A DNA stretch of 64,000 bases, taken from Bradyrhizobium sp. (GTDB taxonomy: Bacteria > Pseudomonadota > Alphaproteobacteria > Rhizobiales > Xanthobacteraceae). Positions 43,978-53,279 of the stretch are shown here, piece by piece (position 1 is the first letter of the stretch; each line of letters begins with the position of its first letter). Both the position numbers and the translations under genes were made by a program. Location of the stretch: positions 1 through 64,000 of the forward strand of contig NZ_JACRAW010000152.1 in assembly GCF_016213215.1 (NCBI RefSeq), read 5' to 3'. Under the pieces are notes generated by a model. It saw only the letters and a program-made list of their open reading frames with translations, made no database searches and was not told the origin of the DNA.

Positions 43978-45207
43978 TTACGAGGCCGCGCGCGGCGCTT
44001 CGGCATAAAGCCGTCCAAGCAGCGAGGCCGCCGTGTCCGAGGGCGACAGCGAGTCGACGGTCACGACCGGGTCGGTGCGGGGCTCGCGCCGGCCGTGCGA
44101 GGTGTGCCGCATGACACTTGAAAGCCGGCGCGCGATCATGTGAGCGGTCCGGAAGTCGGTTTCAGCGAATACCACGATCACGGAGCCGTCCTTGCGGGCC
44201 GCGCCGAAATCCATCTGCCGCATCAGCCGGCTGAGGATGCGCGCTCCGTCGATCTGCGCCCGTGGATTGTTCGGATCAAAGGCAAATCGCGCTACCGACA
44301 GCCCGCCGCCACGCGCCAGAGTCTCCTTTACCGCTCGGGAAAAATCCCGGCTGAAGGCTTCCACCGTGAGCAGGCCGCTATGGGGATCGAGCCATCCGCC
44401 GGCATCGATCGACTTCAGCGTGCGGCTCAACTGCGCTTCCATGGCGTGCTGGCGGATCAGCGGCAGGGCGTTGGCGGCGATCTGCGTCGGCAGGCCGGAG
44501 ATATTCTCGATGTTCGGCAGGTCGTAGCTTCCGGCTGGCTTGTGCGCGGTGACGACCACCGGCAGGTTGCGAAAGCGCGGATCCTCGGCAAGCACGGTCA
44601 GGAAGGCGTCCACCACGCGCCCGGTGAATCCTTCGGCCAGCACGATGCCGTCGATATCGCGCGAGTTGAGGTGTTTGGCCGCGGCTTCGATGCTGAGCGC
44701 GCCGATCACGCCCATGCGCTCGCCCAGTGCGACAGAGAGGGCCGGATACGCGGCGCCGCGGCCGATCAGCAGCACGGTCGCATCCCGCGCCGGATCGGTG
44801 TCCGGCAGCGGCAAATTGCCCTTCACCTCGGGAAGCCTGCGCAGCACGGTCGCGTGCAGGGTGCGGACGCGCAAGGCCGCGCGCAACCGGGCGATCAGGC
44901 GGTCAGTACTGCCCCCCTGCAGCGAAAAGGGAAGGGCGTTGTGCGGCAGCGGCTTCTCGGCATCGACCGCGACCAACGGTAGATAGAGCGGTTGGTCGGC
45001 GACCTTCTTTGCGACCGCAGAAACCTGCCTGTCCATCGCGCCCGACATCACGGCCAGCACAGCGGCGGGCTGAATCTGCTCAACAGCGCACGCGGCATTC
45101 TCCCAGTCGCTGTCGATCAGGGGAAAGAGCCGGGCTTCACCGAGCGCGGAGGCGAAGGCAGGTCGCCCTGCGTTCGAGACAAAAAGGATCGGGCCCGCCT
45201 GAGACAT
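43978..45207 (-). CDS. Regulatory protein with a degenerate GGDEF-like domain
   Basis: A 409-residue soluble protein. Two receiver-like regions are visible: residues 10-110 (ILFVSNAGRPAFASAL...VLAVMSGAMD...LPLVAVDA), and about 145-260 (ATVLLIGRG...DIDGIVLAEGFTGRV...LPVVVTAHK). The C-terminal part begins DPHSGLLTVEAFSRDF, matching the D-x-L-T-G-L-x-N start of GGDEF domains. The catalytic GGDEF loop is replaced by ARKDGSVIVVFAETDF. It is thus unlikely to make cyclic di-GMP and may be a sensor or scaffold. The start is ATG at 45207; a TTG lies two codons upstream. It is convergent with mfd. Confidence 0.7.
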   Translation of the reverse strand: MSQAGPILFVSNAGRPAFASALGEARLFPLIDSDWENAACAVEQIQPAAVLAVMSGAMDRQVSAVAKKVADQPLYLPLVAVDAEKPLPHNALPFSLQGGSTDRLIARLRAALRVRTLHATVLRRLPEVKGNLPLPDTDPARDATVLLIGRGAAYPALSVALGERMGVIGALSIEAAAKHLNSRDIDGIVLAEGFTGRVVDAFLTVLAEDPRFRNLPVVVTAHKPAGSYDLPNIENISGLPTQIAANALPLIRQHAMEAQLSRTLKSIDAGGWLDPHSGLLTVEAFSRDFSRAVKETLARGGGLSVARFAFDPNNPRAQIDGARILSRLMRQMDFGAARKDGSVIVVFAETDFRTAHMIARRLSSVMRHTSHGRREPRTDPVVTVDSLSPSDTAASLLGRLYAEAPRAAS

Positions 45208-45289
45208 TGCCAACTCGCGTTCGCAGCAAACGGGTGCAATCTAGTTTGGCGCGTCTTAATGCGGGGTCAACGGAACCGCATAAGGTCGC

Positions 45290-46807
45290 TCAGGTCGCAC
45301 CGGCCCGGTCGCGAAACGCTTCAACCATCAAAGGGTTAAGTCCGAGCTCGCTCAGCGCCTCGCGCGCGCGGGCATTGTCCTGGGCGCGTCCGGCCAGCCG
45401 ATGTCCGCTCAAACGATCGGGAAGGGCGGTGATGAGCGCGCCCTGGCCCAGGCGGCGCGACCACTCCTGCAGGTCGTGGGACAGGAAACGATAGCCTCCA
45501 ACCGACATGATGCCCGCGGGCGGAGCGGTGATGCAGATTGCTCCGGTCGAGCGGTCGAGGCGCGCGGCATAGCCGGTGTCGGCATAATCGCGCGGCGGCT
45601 GCGCCGCGACGCCGTCGCTCGTCGGCAGTGGTGGCGGCGCGTAGGCAGCGACCGGCACCATGGCTCCGCGCAGGCCGAGCGTGCCCTTCGGCGTCAGCAG
45701 GATTTCGCCGGCGACCGAAGAGCCTTGCTGCTCGCGTGGCGCGCCGTGCGGCCCCGGCACGATCGCGACGGGCAGGCCGTCGTTGCCGCGGCGGGCTCCG
45801 AACAGACCGACCTCACCGAACAGGTAGACGTCCGTTATCGAGGCGTGCGGCGCGGCCCAAATGTCGCTGGACGCGACCTGCTCCGGCGCGCGCCACAAGC
45901 CGATAACAGTGCGCAAGCCCGGCAGCCTCGCGGCGGCCTCGAGTTCGCCGAGCCGGAGAGCGAGCAGGCCCGGCGCGACCAATACGTCGCAGGAGTGCTC
46001 GTTGATCTGCTCCTCCAGCACGTCGCTGTCGAAGGGGTGGTGCAGCACCAGCGTTCCGCCCGACAGAAGCCAGACCACCAGCGACGAGGCAAGCCCGGCA
46101 AAGGACATCGGCGCGAACGCCGACATCACGGTAGCGCCCTGCGGGACGTCGCTTTCCAGCGAGATGGCAAGCCCGCCCGCGATCAGGCTGAGGTGCGGGC
46201 GCGGGACCGGGCGGAATCCCTCTGCGGTCATGTCGAAGGAAATCAAGGCCGCCTTGCGGCCATCCTGGACCACTCTGCGGGTCGTCCCGGGGGCGCGCGC
46301 GAGCGCTTCGTCGAGCGAAGCCATGCCTTCCGGCAGGTCGTTGCCGAATCCGCAGACATGGCGAATGGAGAATGCCTCGGCCGCAGCGTTCATGGCGAGA
46401 TCGGAGTAGGAGATCCCGTCGATCCTGCTCATCGTCACGATCGCGCGCGCGGCCGTGCGATTGAGCGCGGCGGTGAGTTCGGCATGGCGCCACAGCAGCG
46501 GCAGCACCGCGACGACGAGGCCGGCGCGGTGGGCGGCGAGTACGGTGAGCACGAATTCGATCGTGTTCGGCAACTGGATGGCAATCACGGAGTTGGCAGG
46601 CAATCCCGCTTCTACGAAATGCGCCGACAGCGCGGTAATGGCGCGATCGGCTTCGGCATAGGTCAGCCGTTTGGGTGCGTCTCCGGTCACGCGGGGCTTG
46701 TTGAGCGGATCGAGCAAAGCCAGCGCGTCCGGCTGCCTGGCCAGGGTCCGCTGAAACAGCGTTTCGAGCGTCGGCGATACGGGGGACTGGTTCACGTGGG
46801 CTGTCAC
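45290..46807 (-). CDS. Degenerate adenylate-forming (acyl-CoA synthetase-like) protein
   Basis: A 505-residue AMP-binding-fold protein. RLTYAEADRAITALSAHF, PANSVIAIQLPNTIEFVLTVLAAHRAG and YADTGYAAR match the family. The ATP phosphate loop (TSGTTGxPKG type) is replaced by FDMTAEGFRP (191-200), with Pro where the conserved Lys stands. The C-terminal catalytic Lys region is absent; the end reads LGLNPLMVEAF. It is probably catalytically dead or changed in role. The start is GTG, overlapping the stop of the upstream binding-protein gene (GTGA), so the two are made together. Confidence 0.8.
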   Translation of the reverse strand: MTAHVNQSPVSPTLETLFQRTLARQPDALALLDPLNKPRVTGDAPKRLTYAEADRAITALSAHFVEAGLPANSVIAIQLPNTIEFVLTVLAAHRAGLVVAVLPLLWRHAELTAALNRTAARAIVTMSRIDGISYSDLAMNAAAEAFSIRHVCGFGNDLPEGMASLDEALARAPGTTRRVVQDGRKAALISFDMTAEGFRPVPRPHLSLIAGGLAISLESDVPQGATVMSAFAPMSFAGLASSLVVWLLSGGTLVLHHPFDSDVLEEQINEHSCDVLVAPGLLALRLGELEAAARLPGLRTVIGLWRAPEQVASSDIWAAPHASITDVYLFGEVGLFGARRGNDGLPVAIVPGPHGAPREQQGSSVAGEILLTPKGTLGLRGAMVPVAAYAPPPLPTSDGVAAQPPRDYADTGYAARLDRSTGAICITAPPAGIMSVGGYRFLSHDLQEWSRRLGQGALITALPDRLSGHRLAGRAQDNARAREALSELGLNPLMVEAFRDRAGAT

Positions 46808-48630
46808 CTCGCTTGCGGCTCAGGCTTATGCCACCAGGTCTCCGGCAGATAGCCGGTGAGCGCGGTGGCCGAGGGCCGTTCTATCCGATTCCAGCGTGCG
46901 ATCCATTGTTCGGAAACATTAAAGAGGGGGATGGCATAGAACCCGGACATCAAGGTCCGGTCCAGCGCGCGGACCGCGGAGACGAAGACGGCATGCTCGC
47001 GGGCTTTGAGCAGGGCCTTGATCATGGTGTCGATGGCCGGGTCCTTGGCGCCCATGTAGTTGCGGGTGCCCGGGATGTCGGCCGCTGCGCTTCCCCAATA
47101 GAAGGACTGCTCGTTGCCCGGCGACAGCGATTGGTCCCAGCGATTCTGGATCATGTCGAAGTCGAAGCTGAGCCGGCGTTGATCGAACTGAACGGGGTCG
47201 ACAACGCGGACGGTGGCCTCGATCCCCGCGCGCTTGAGGTCGCGCGCATAGGCGAGCGCGATGCGTTCCTGATCGCGGGTTGTCGCCAGAATCTCGAAGG
47301 TGAGGGGCGTCCTGGTCGAGCGCTGTCGCAGGACCGTGCCGTCGAGATCGTATCCGGCATCGGCAAAAAGCTTCAGCGCAGCGCGCAACGTCGTACGGTC
47401 GCGACCGGAGCCGTCGGTGATCGGAAGGCGGTAACTGCCATCGAGAACTTCCGGCTGGATCTGCGAAGCGAACGGCTTCAGCAGTTCGCGTTCGCGCTCG
47501 TCCGCGGCTCGCGCGTACGCCGACAGTTCGGAGCCCGCGAAAAAGCTGGCCGTGCGTGAATACAGCCCGAAAAAGTAATTGCGGTTGATCCACACGAAGT
47601 CGAACAGCAGCGTCAGCGCCTGTCGGACGCGAATGTCGGAAAACACCGGACGTCGGGTGTTGAACACGAGGAATTCCGACGGTTGCGGCACACCGGGCTT
47701 GAGGGTATCGCGGATCACCTCGCCGTCGCGGGCGGCCGGAAAATCATACCCGTCGTGCCAGCGCAGCGGCTCATGCTCGACGCGAAAGTCGTAAAGGCCG
47801 CGCTTGAACGCTTCGAACTGGCCATTGGCCTCGCGGTAGAAATCAATCCGGACCTCGTCGAAGTTCCACAAGCCGCGGTTGACCGGCAGGTCGCGCCCCC
47901 AATAGTCCGGATTGCGCGTCAACGTGATGCTGGTGCCCGGCTTGACCGCAGTAACGCGGTAGGGGCCCGAGCCGACCAGGCCCTTCATGGTGGTTTCTTC
48001 GAAGGTTGAAACGTCGATAGCGTGGCGCGGCAATACCGGCATCAGTCCAAGGATCAGCGGCAGCTCGCGGTCATTGGCGCCGGAGAGATCGAAGCGCACG
48101 GTGAGGCGATCGAGCGCTTCGGCTTTGGCGACCTTTGCGTAATATTGCCGATGGTTGGGGCGGCCGTGGTCCCGCAGCAGCGCCCATGAGAACAGGACGT
48201 CGTCGGCAAGGACGGGTTTGCCGTCCGAGAAGCGCGCCCGCGGGTCGAGGCGGAAGGTGACGAAGGTTCTGTCCTCGTCGGTCTCGACGGTCCTGGCGAG
48301 CAGGCCGTACAAAGTGAAGGCCTCGTCGTTGCCGCGGGCCATAAGGCTCTCGACCACGAAGCCCCTGATCTGCTGGACCGCAAGGCCCTTCACGATAAGG
48401 GGATTCAAGCTGTCGAAAGTGCCGAGCATGCCCCAGGTCAGCCGACCGCCCTTGGGAGCGTCGGGGTTGGCGTAAGGCATGTGGGAGAAGCCCGCCGGCA
48501 TCGCCGGCTGGCCGTGCATGGCGATGGCATCGCCTTCCTGGGCCGACACGCGACCGAGCGGGAGCGCAAAACCCAAGGCGAGCGCCAGGCGGATGAGAAG
48601 GCGGGCGCTGAGGCGCTCAAGAAACAGCAT
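46804..48630 (-). CDS. Extracellular solute-binding protein, family 5 (YejA-like)
   Basis: A 608-residue periplasmic binding protein with a signal peptide (1-30, LIRLALALGFALPLGRVSAQ). Family-5 features include the early PYANPDAPKGGRLTWGMLGTFDSLNP, then FRLDPRARFSDGKPVLADDVLFSW, GSGPYRVTAVKPG and RNPDYWGRDLPVNRG. The strong YejA-type block and length suggest oligopeptide or similar ligands. No permease or ATPase genes lie beside it, so it is an orphan binding protein. It overlaps the start of the adenylate-forming protein gene, an unusual pairing. Confidence 0.9.
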   Translation of the reverse strand: MLFLERLSARLLIRLALALGFALPLGRVSAQEGDAIAMHGQPAMPAGFSHMPYANPDAPKGGRLTWGMLGTFDSLNPLIVKGLAVQQIRGFVVESLMARGNDEAFTLYGLLARTVETDEDRTFVTFRLDPRARFSDGKPVLADDVLFSWALLRDHGRPNHRQYYAKVAKAEALDRLTVRFDLSGANDRELPLILGLMPVLPRHAIDVSTFEETTMKGLVGSGPYRVTAVKPGTSITLTRNPDYWGRDLPVNRGLWNFDEVRIDFYREANGQFEAFKRGLYDFRVEHEPLRWHDGYDFPAARDGEVIRDTLKPGVPQPSEFLVFNTRRPVFSDIRVRQALTLLFDFVWINRNYFFGLYSRTASFFAGSELSAYARAADERERELLKPFASQIQPEVLDGSYRLPITDGSGRDRTTLRAALKLFADAGYDLDGTVLRQRSTRTPLTFEILATTRDQERIALAYARDLKRAGIEATVRVVDPVQFDQRRLSFDFDMIQNRWDQSLSPGNEQSFYWGSAAADIPGTRNYMGAKDPAIDTMIKALLKAREHAVFVSAVRALDRTLMSGFYAIPLFNVSEQWIARWNRIERPSATALTGYLPETWWHKPEPQAR

Positions 48631-48888
48631 TGGCACGCGGATTGATTCGTGGCCGGCAAGCACGAAAATCCTACCACAGGCGCCCCCCAAAAGCCCTTCC
48701 CGCAGCTCAAAGATGCTTGCCGGCATTGATCTTTTCGTCCGCCACGTTATGAAGGCGGGCAATCGCGCAACAGGGCAGGAACCTGTCACTCATCCGCCTC
48801 AATTGACGCGGAGACAGCCGCACGTAGCGGCCAGGGATCGGCGCTTTGCCGCGGTTCGGGCGCTCCCGTTCAGAAAGGGTTTTCCGCA

Positions 48889-49689
48889 ATGAATTTCCGT
48901 AATTTGGCGGCGTCGGTCAGGCCGCGTGGGCGGCTTCTCGCCCTGTTCGCGGCATCAGCTTTGGCTGTTCCTTTCGCCGCCCAGGCCCAGGCTCCCGCTC
49001 CGGCTGCGCCCAAGGCCGCTCCGGCGGCTCCCAAGGCTGCGCCCAAGGCCGCTCCCAAGGGTCCGGCCCCGGCGCCGACCGCCCAGCAGGGCCAACCGCC
49101 CGCTCCCGGTGGCCAGCCGCAGGACCAGCAGATCCAGCTGATCTACGCGCCCTGGACCAAGTTTTGCCTGAAGGGACAGGACGCCAACGCCAAGCAGGTC
49201 TGTTTCACCGGCAAGGACGGCCGCATCGAGTCCGGCCAGCCGGTCATCGCCGCGGTGATCATCGAGCCCGAAGGCGAGCCGAAGAAGATCCTGCGCGTGA
49301 CGCTGCCGCTTGGCATGCAACTCACGCACGGAACACGCATCATCGTCGACAACAACACGCCGCAGCAGTCTCCTTACGTGATCTGCTTCGCCAACGGCTG
49401 CATGTCAGACTATGAAGTCTCTCCCGAGCTCCTGAGCAACCTGAAGAAGGGCCAGAATCTGGTGGTGCAGGCGATCAACGCCAACGGCGCGCCGCTGACG
49501 CTGCCGCTGCCGCTCGCCGGCGAGTTCGCCAAGGCCTATGACGGCCCGCCGACCGATCCGAAGGTGTTCGAAGAGACGCAGAAGAAGCTGCAGGAAGAGC
49601 TGCAGAAGCGCGCCGAGGAAGCGCGCAAGAAGCTCGAGGCGACGCAGCCGGGCGGCGCGCAGCCGAACGCCGCGGCAGGGCAGAAGTAG
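48889..49689 (+). CDS. Invasion-associated locus B (IalB) family protein
   Basis: A 266-residue exported protein. It has a signal peptide (about 1-33, ending AAQAQ), then a low-complexity Ala/Pro/Lys stretch (APKAAPKAAPKG). The IalB domain follows (about 80-205), beginning IYAPWTKFCLKG, with cysteines in QVCFTG and YVICFANGCMSDYEV. The C-terminus is a charged helix (EETQKKLQEELQKRAEEARKKLE). IalB proteins are periplasmic or outer-membrane proteins widespread in Rhizobiales; their biochemical role is unclear. A strong terminator follows. Confidence 0.92.
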   Translation: MNFRNLAASVRPRGRLLALFAASALAVPFAAQAQAPAPAAPKAAPAAPKAAPKAAPKGPAPAPTAQQGQPPAPGGQPQDQQIQLIYAPWTKFCLKGQDANAKQVCFTGKDGRIESGQPVIAAVIIEPEGEPKKILRVTLPLGMQLTHGTRIIVDNNTPQQSPYVICFANGCMSDYEVSPELLSNLKKGQNLVVQAINANGAPLTLPLPLAGEFAKAYDGPPTDPKVFEETQKKLQEELQKRAEEARKKLEATQPGGAQPNAAAGQK

Positions 49690-49730
49690 TTCGACCCGCT
49701 TTACCAAGATCAAAATATCAAGATCAAAAA

Positions 49731-49756
49731 GGGCGCTTGCCAAAGCGCCCTTTTTT
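49731..49756. terminator. Intrinsic terminator between ialB-like gene and hspQ
   Basis: GGGCGCTT-GCCA-AAGCGCCC is followed by TTTTTT on the plus strand and preceded by AAAAA. It can end transcription of both convergent genes. Confidence 0.88.
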
Positions 49757-49790
49757 CATGGGACGGAGATTTCGTCCAAGACCACAGCCG

Positions 49791-50123
49791 TTAGTTCAGC
49801 GACGAATTCCGGGGGCGATAGCCGCCCGATTTGTCCGTTATAAAAATCTCGGTAAGCTGCGAGTGCCGGATCGGCTCTCCGGAATCGTCGGGCAGAAGAT
49901 TCTGCTCGGAGACATAGGCGACGTACTCGGACTCCGCATTCTCCGCGAGCAGATGATAGAAGGGCTGGTCCTTGCGCGGACGGATTTCTTCCGGAATCGA
50001 CAGCCACCATTCCTCGGTATTGTTGAATTCAGGATCGATGTCGAAGATGACGCCGCGGAACGAAAAGATCCGGTGGCGCACGACCTGTCCGATCTGGAAT
50101 TTGGCGGTTCGCGCTGTAATCAT
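49791..50123 (-). CDS. hspQ: Heat shock protein HspQ
   Basis: A 110-residue protein of the HspQ/YccV family, which in E. coli is a specificity factor for Lon and binds hemimethylated DNA. It begins TAKFQIGQVVRHRIFSFRGVIFDIDPEF, then EEWW and DQPFYHLLAE, then YVSEQNLLPDDSGEPIRH, all hallmark blocks. The start is fixed by the conserved N-terminus. No sigma-32-like promoter could be seen in the 108 bp upstream. It is divergent from the AEC transporter gene. Confidence 0.94.
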   Translation of the reverse strand: MITARTAKFQIGQVVRHRIFSFRGVIFDIDPEFNNTEEWWLSIPEEIRPRKDQPFYHLLAENAESEYVAYVSEQNLLPDDSGEPIRHSQLTEIFITDKSGGYRPRNSSLN

Positions 50124-50231
50124 GGCTTCGTCGATAGACCAGGATTGTGGCTGATGCTAGTGCCCCGGGGGGGAATTAACCTGTGGACGGTAGCGGGATG
50201 CTTGCCGTCGTCCTCAGAAACAACTTCATAA

Positions 50232-51185
50232 ATGACTGATATCCTCAATCTCGCCCTACCTTATTTCGGGCTGATCTTCATCGGTTTCACCTGCGGCAAG
50301 ACCAAGTCCATCCCGGAATCGGGCCTGGCCTGGATGAACTTCTTCCTCCTCTACGTCTCGCTTCCGGCGCTGCTTTTCGTCATCATGTCGAAGACGCCAT
50401 TTTCGGAGCTCAACAACCCGCCGTTCCTGATTGCAACGACACTGGGAACAATGACGGCGTTTGCGATCGCGCTCGTCGTCGGGCGCGTCCTTGGCCGCCT
50501 GCCGCTACGCGAAGCGACGCTCTCCGCGCTTGCCGGTGCTTACGGCAACATCGGCTACATGGGCCCGGGTCTGGCGCTTGCCGTGCTCGGCAGCAAAGCG
50601 GCGGCGCCGACGGCGCTGATCTTCTGTTGCGACAGCATTTTCCTGTTCACCATTGTACCGCTGCTGATCGAACTGAGCGATCGCGATCATCCCTCGATCC
50701 TGCACGCCCTCGGTGTGGTGGCGCGGCAGATCGTGCTGAACCCGCTGATCATGTCGGCCTGTGCCGGTGCTGCAGTCGCGGCGCTTCGCATTCCGCTGCC
50801 TGCCTCGGTCGACAAGACGCTGCTCTTTCTTCAGAACGCTGCCGCGCCGACCGCGCTGTTCGTGCTCGGCGTGACCGTTGCCTTGCGCCCGTTCGCCCGC
50901 GTGCCCTGGGAGGTGCCGGGGGTGATCGCAGTCAAGCTCTTCGTGCATCCGCTCGCCGTGTTCGGGCTGATGCTGCTGTTCGGCCCGTTCGCGCAGCCGT
51001 GGGCCGCGACCGCCGTGCTGATGGCATCGCTGCCCCCGGCGCTGAACGTCTTCGTGATCGCGCGCCAGAACGAGGCGTGGATTGAATCCGCTTCCGTCGC
51101 CGTGATGCTGGGAACGTTCGCCTCCGTGATCACGCTGACGAGCGTGATGTGGGTCATCCAGGCCGGGCGGCTGACATTTCCGTAG
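50232..51185 (+). CDS. AEC-family (auxin efflux carrier type) transporter
   Basis: A 317-residue inner-membrane protein with about ten helices in two inverted halves. LPYFGLIFIGFTCGK and SALAGAYGNIGYMGPGLALAVLG are typical of the AEC/MdcF-type family. The C-terminal half has AAPTALFVLGVTVALRPF and ATAVLMASLPPALNVFVIARQ. Substrates of the family include dicarboxylates and auxin-like acids; the one here is unknown. Its 3' end overlaps the convergent UbiH-like gene by 32 bp. Confidence 0.92.
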   Translation: MTDILNLALPYFGLIFIGFTCGKTKSIPESGLAWMNFFLLYVSLPALLFVIMSKTPFSELNNPPFLIATTLGTMTAFAIALVVGRVLGRLPLREATLSALAGAYGNIGYMGPGLALAVLGSKAAAPTALIFCCDSIFLFTIVPLLIELSDRDHPSILHALGVVARQIVLNPLIMSACAGAAVAALRIPLPASVDKTLLFLQNAAAPTALFVLGVTVALRPFARVPWEVPGVIAVKLFVHPLAVFGLMLLFGPFAQPWAATAVLMASLPPALNVFVIARQNEAWIESASVAVMLGTFASVITLTSVMWVIQAGRLTFP

Positions 51186-52410
51186 CGGGGCGGCCGCGTC
51201 CCCAGGAGCGGCGCCAGGGACGCCAGGTCGGCGCCAGGCCCTCGCGCATGGCAAAACGTCGCAGCGGGCCGACGGAGCCCAAGAGGTGCATGCCGGCCGC
51301 GCGAAGCGGCTGCAGCGGCAGGAAATCGTGGACGAGCGAGCGGTTCGCCATGTCGATGACGAAGGTGCGGCTCAAGATATCGGGACGGCGCGCCCAGTCG
51401 TATCGCTGCAAGACGCTGGCCGCGCCCGGATCGCCACCCGCGGCGATCGCCTCGCCGGCGACATCGGCAATATCCGCGGCATCGCGCAAACCGAGATTCA
51501 GGCCCTGGGCCCCGATCGGTGGAACCACGTGCGCCGCTTCGCCAACCAGCGCGATGCGGTCGCGGGCATATTGCTGCGGGCGCTCGATCGCGAGCGGAAA
51601 CAGATTACGGCCGGGTTCCACGCGCATCTTGCCGAGGATGAATTGCGACTTCTTCTCGATCGCCGCCGACAATTCGTCATCGCGCAGCGCCTTTAGCCGC
51701 TCCGCCTCTGCCGACGAACCGACCCACACGATGCTGCAGCGATTGCCGGTCAGCGGCACGAACACGCATGGCCCGTGCGGGGTATGGAATTCGGTCGACA
51801 CATTGTGATGGGGGCGCGAATGGCTGACGTTGAACGTCAGGGCCGACTGCCCCAAGTCGCGGCGGGTGACCGAAATTCCGGCGGCCTCGCGGCAGAGCGA
51901 ATGGCGTCCGTCGGCGCCTACGACAAGACGCGCGGTGAGAAGGCGGCCCGACGTCGTATGGATTGCAACATCCGAGGCTTCCGTGACGACCGAATCGGCC
52001 TCCTCGTCGAAGCGCGTCAGGTTGGAGAATTCCGCGGCACGCCCCTCCAGGGCGAGCATCAAGGTGCGGTTTTCGACATTGTAGCCGAACGTCTCGAGCC
52101 CGATTTCGTGGCACGAGAAACGCACCTCCGGCGCGCGGATCAGGCGCCCGGTGTCATCGACCAGGCGCATCTCCTCCAGCGCAGCCGCCTCGCTCTTGCA
52201 GCGCGACCATACGCCGAGGTCTTCCAAAAAATCGATCGAACCGCCCAGCAGCGCCGTGGTGCGGTTGTCGGCGTACGGCACCCGGCGTGCGACCAGCGCG
52301 ATGCGCGCGCCGGTCCCGGCCAAGGCGATCGCGGCGGTTACGCCGGCCGGTCCGCCGCCGATCACTGCGACGTCAAAGGATGCGGAAGGGGACGCAGATG
52401 TGTTTTCCAT
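51154..52410 (-). CDS. FAD-dependent hydroxylase, UbiH/UbiF/COQ6 type
   Basis: A 418-residue flavin monooxygenase of ubiquinone synthesis. The N-terminal FAD site is VAVIGGGPAGVTAAIAL. The middle ADGRHSLCREAAGI and the later ALVGEAAHVVPPIGAQGLNLGLRDAADIAD match the family's DG and GD motifs. Length is typical of UbiH-like enzymes. Which ring carbon is hydroxylated cannot be told. ATG at 52410 gives the canonical start; the extension is not conserved. It is convergent with the AEC gene and divergent from pcs. Confidence 0.92.
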   Translation of the reverse strand: MENTSASPSASFDVAVIGGGPAGVTAAIALAGTGARIALVARRVPYADNRTTALLGGSIDFLEDLGVWSRCKSEAAALEEMRLVDDTGRLIRAPEVRFSCHEIGLETFGYNVENRTLMLALEGRAAEFSNLTRFDEEADSVVTEASDVAIHTTSGRLLTARLVVGADGRHSLCREAAGISVTRRDLGQSALTFNVSHSRPHHNVSTEFHTPHGPCVFVPLTGNRCSIVWVGSSAEAERLKALRDDELSAAIEKKSQFILGKMRVEPGRNLFPLAIERPQQYARDRIALVGEAAHVVPPIGAQGLNLGLRDAADIADVAGEAIAAGGDPGAASVLQRYDWARRPDILSRTFVIDMANRSLVHDFLPLQPLRAAGMHLLGSVGPLRRFAMREGLAPTWRPWRRSWGRGRPATEMSAARPG

Positions 52411-52553
52411 ACCGGGAGATTTGACATGCCCTGCGACAAATTCAAGCCCGGTTGCGCCCGTTAGATCCTTTGGATTTTTGTTGCCGCCACGCGACCGAAC
52501 GCCGCAACAGCGGATGTGCAAGACATTCCCGTTCTGCTAGCACTGCGGAAGCC

Positions 52554-53279
52554 ATGGACACCCAGCAAGACTCCCTGAAGGAAAGCTCCACGATCCGCGC
52601 CGCGGCGTTTTGCGTGCATATTTTTACGGCGCTCGGCGCCGGCCTTGCCTTGCTCGCGCTGCTGGAGGCGGTACGGGAACACTGGGCCGCTATGTTTCAA
52701 TGGCTGGGCGTGGCGCTCATCGTGGATGCGATCGACGGTCCCATCGCGCGACGGCTCAATGTGAAGGGCCTGCAGCCGAACTGGTCGGGCGAGGTGCTGG
52801 ATCTCGTGGTCGACTTCGTCACCTATGTCTTCGTGCCCGCCTACGCAATTGCGGCTAGCGGGCTCTTGCTGCCGCTCGCAGCGCCGCTCCTTGGGGCGGC
52901 GATTGTTGTCACCAGCGCGCTGTACTTCGCCGATCTTCGCATGAAGGCGGAGGACAATCACTTTCGCGGATTTCCGGCGCTATGGAATGCCGCGGCGTTC
53001 TATCTCTTCCTGCTGCACTGGCCACCCGCGCTCTCGACGCTGTTGGTCGCGGTTCTCCTCGTGCTGACCTTCGTGCCTCTTCATGTGCTGCATCCGGTGC
53101 GGGTCGTGCGCCTGCGCGGCCTGACGCTCTCGCTGATGGTGCTGTGGGGCGTGCTGGCGATCTACACGCTCGCAGTCGATTTTCACGCAGGTCCGCTCGT
53201 TCAATTCGCTCTTTGCGCCATCGCCATCTATGTTGTGGCGAGCGACGCGGTTATCAGGTTGGCAAAGTCTTTCACATGA
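52554..53279 (+). CDS. pcs: Phosphatidylcholine synthase
   Basis: A 241-residue integral membrane enzyme that condenses choline with CDP-diacylglycerol to give phosphatidylcholine, a route found in rhizobia and a few other bacteria. The CDP-alcohol phosphotransferase motif appears in its Pcs-specific spaced form: DAIDGPIARRLNV ... GEVLDLVVDFVTY. About seven helices follow. Phosphatidylcholine is essential for efficient symbiosis in Bradyrhizobium. The stop overlaps the terC-like start (ATGA). Confidence 0.95.
   Translation: MDTQQDSLKESSTIRAAAFCVHIFTALGAGLALLALLEAVREHWAAMFQWLGVALIVDAIDGPIARRLNVKGLQPNWSGEVLDLVVDFVTYVFVPAYAIAASGLLLPLAAPLLGAAIVVTSALYFADLRMKAEDNHFRGFPALWNAAAFYLFLLHWPPALSTLLVAVLLVLTFVPLHVLHPVRVVRLRGLTLSLMVLWGVLAIYTLAVDFHAGPLVQFALCAIAIYVVASDAVIRLAKSFT

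Noticed and set aside
50124..50231. A heat-shock (sigma-32) promoter before hspQ
   Set aside because: No CTTGAA-type -35 with a CCCCAT-type -10 could be found at suitable spacing.
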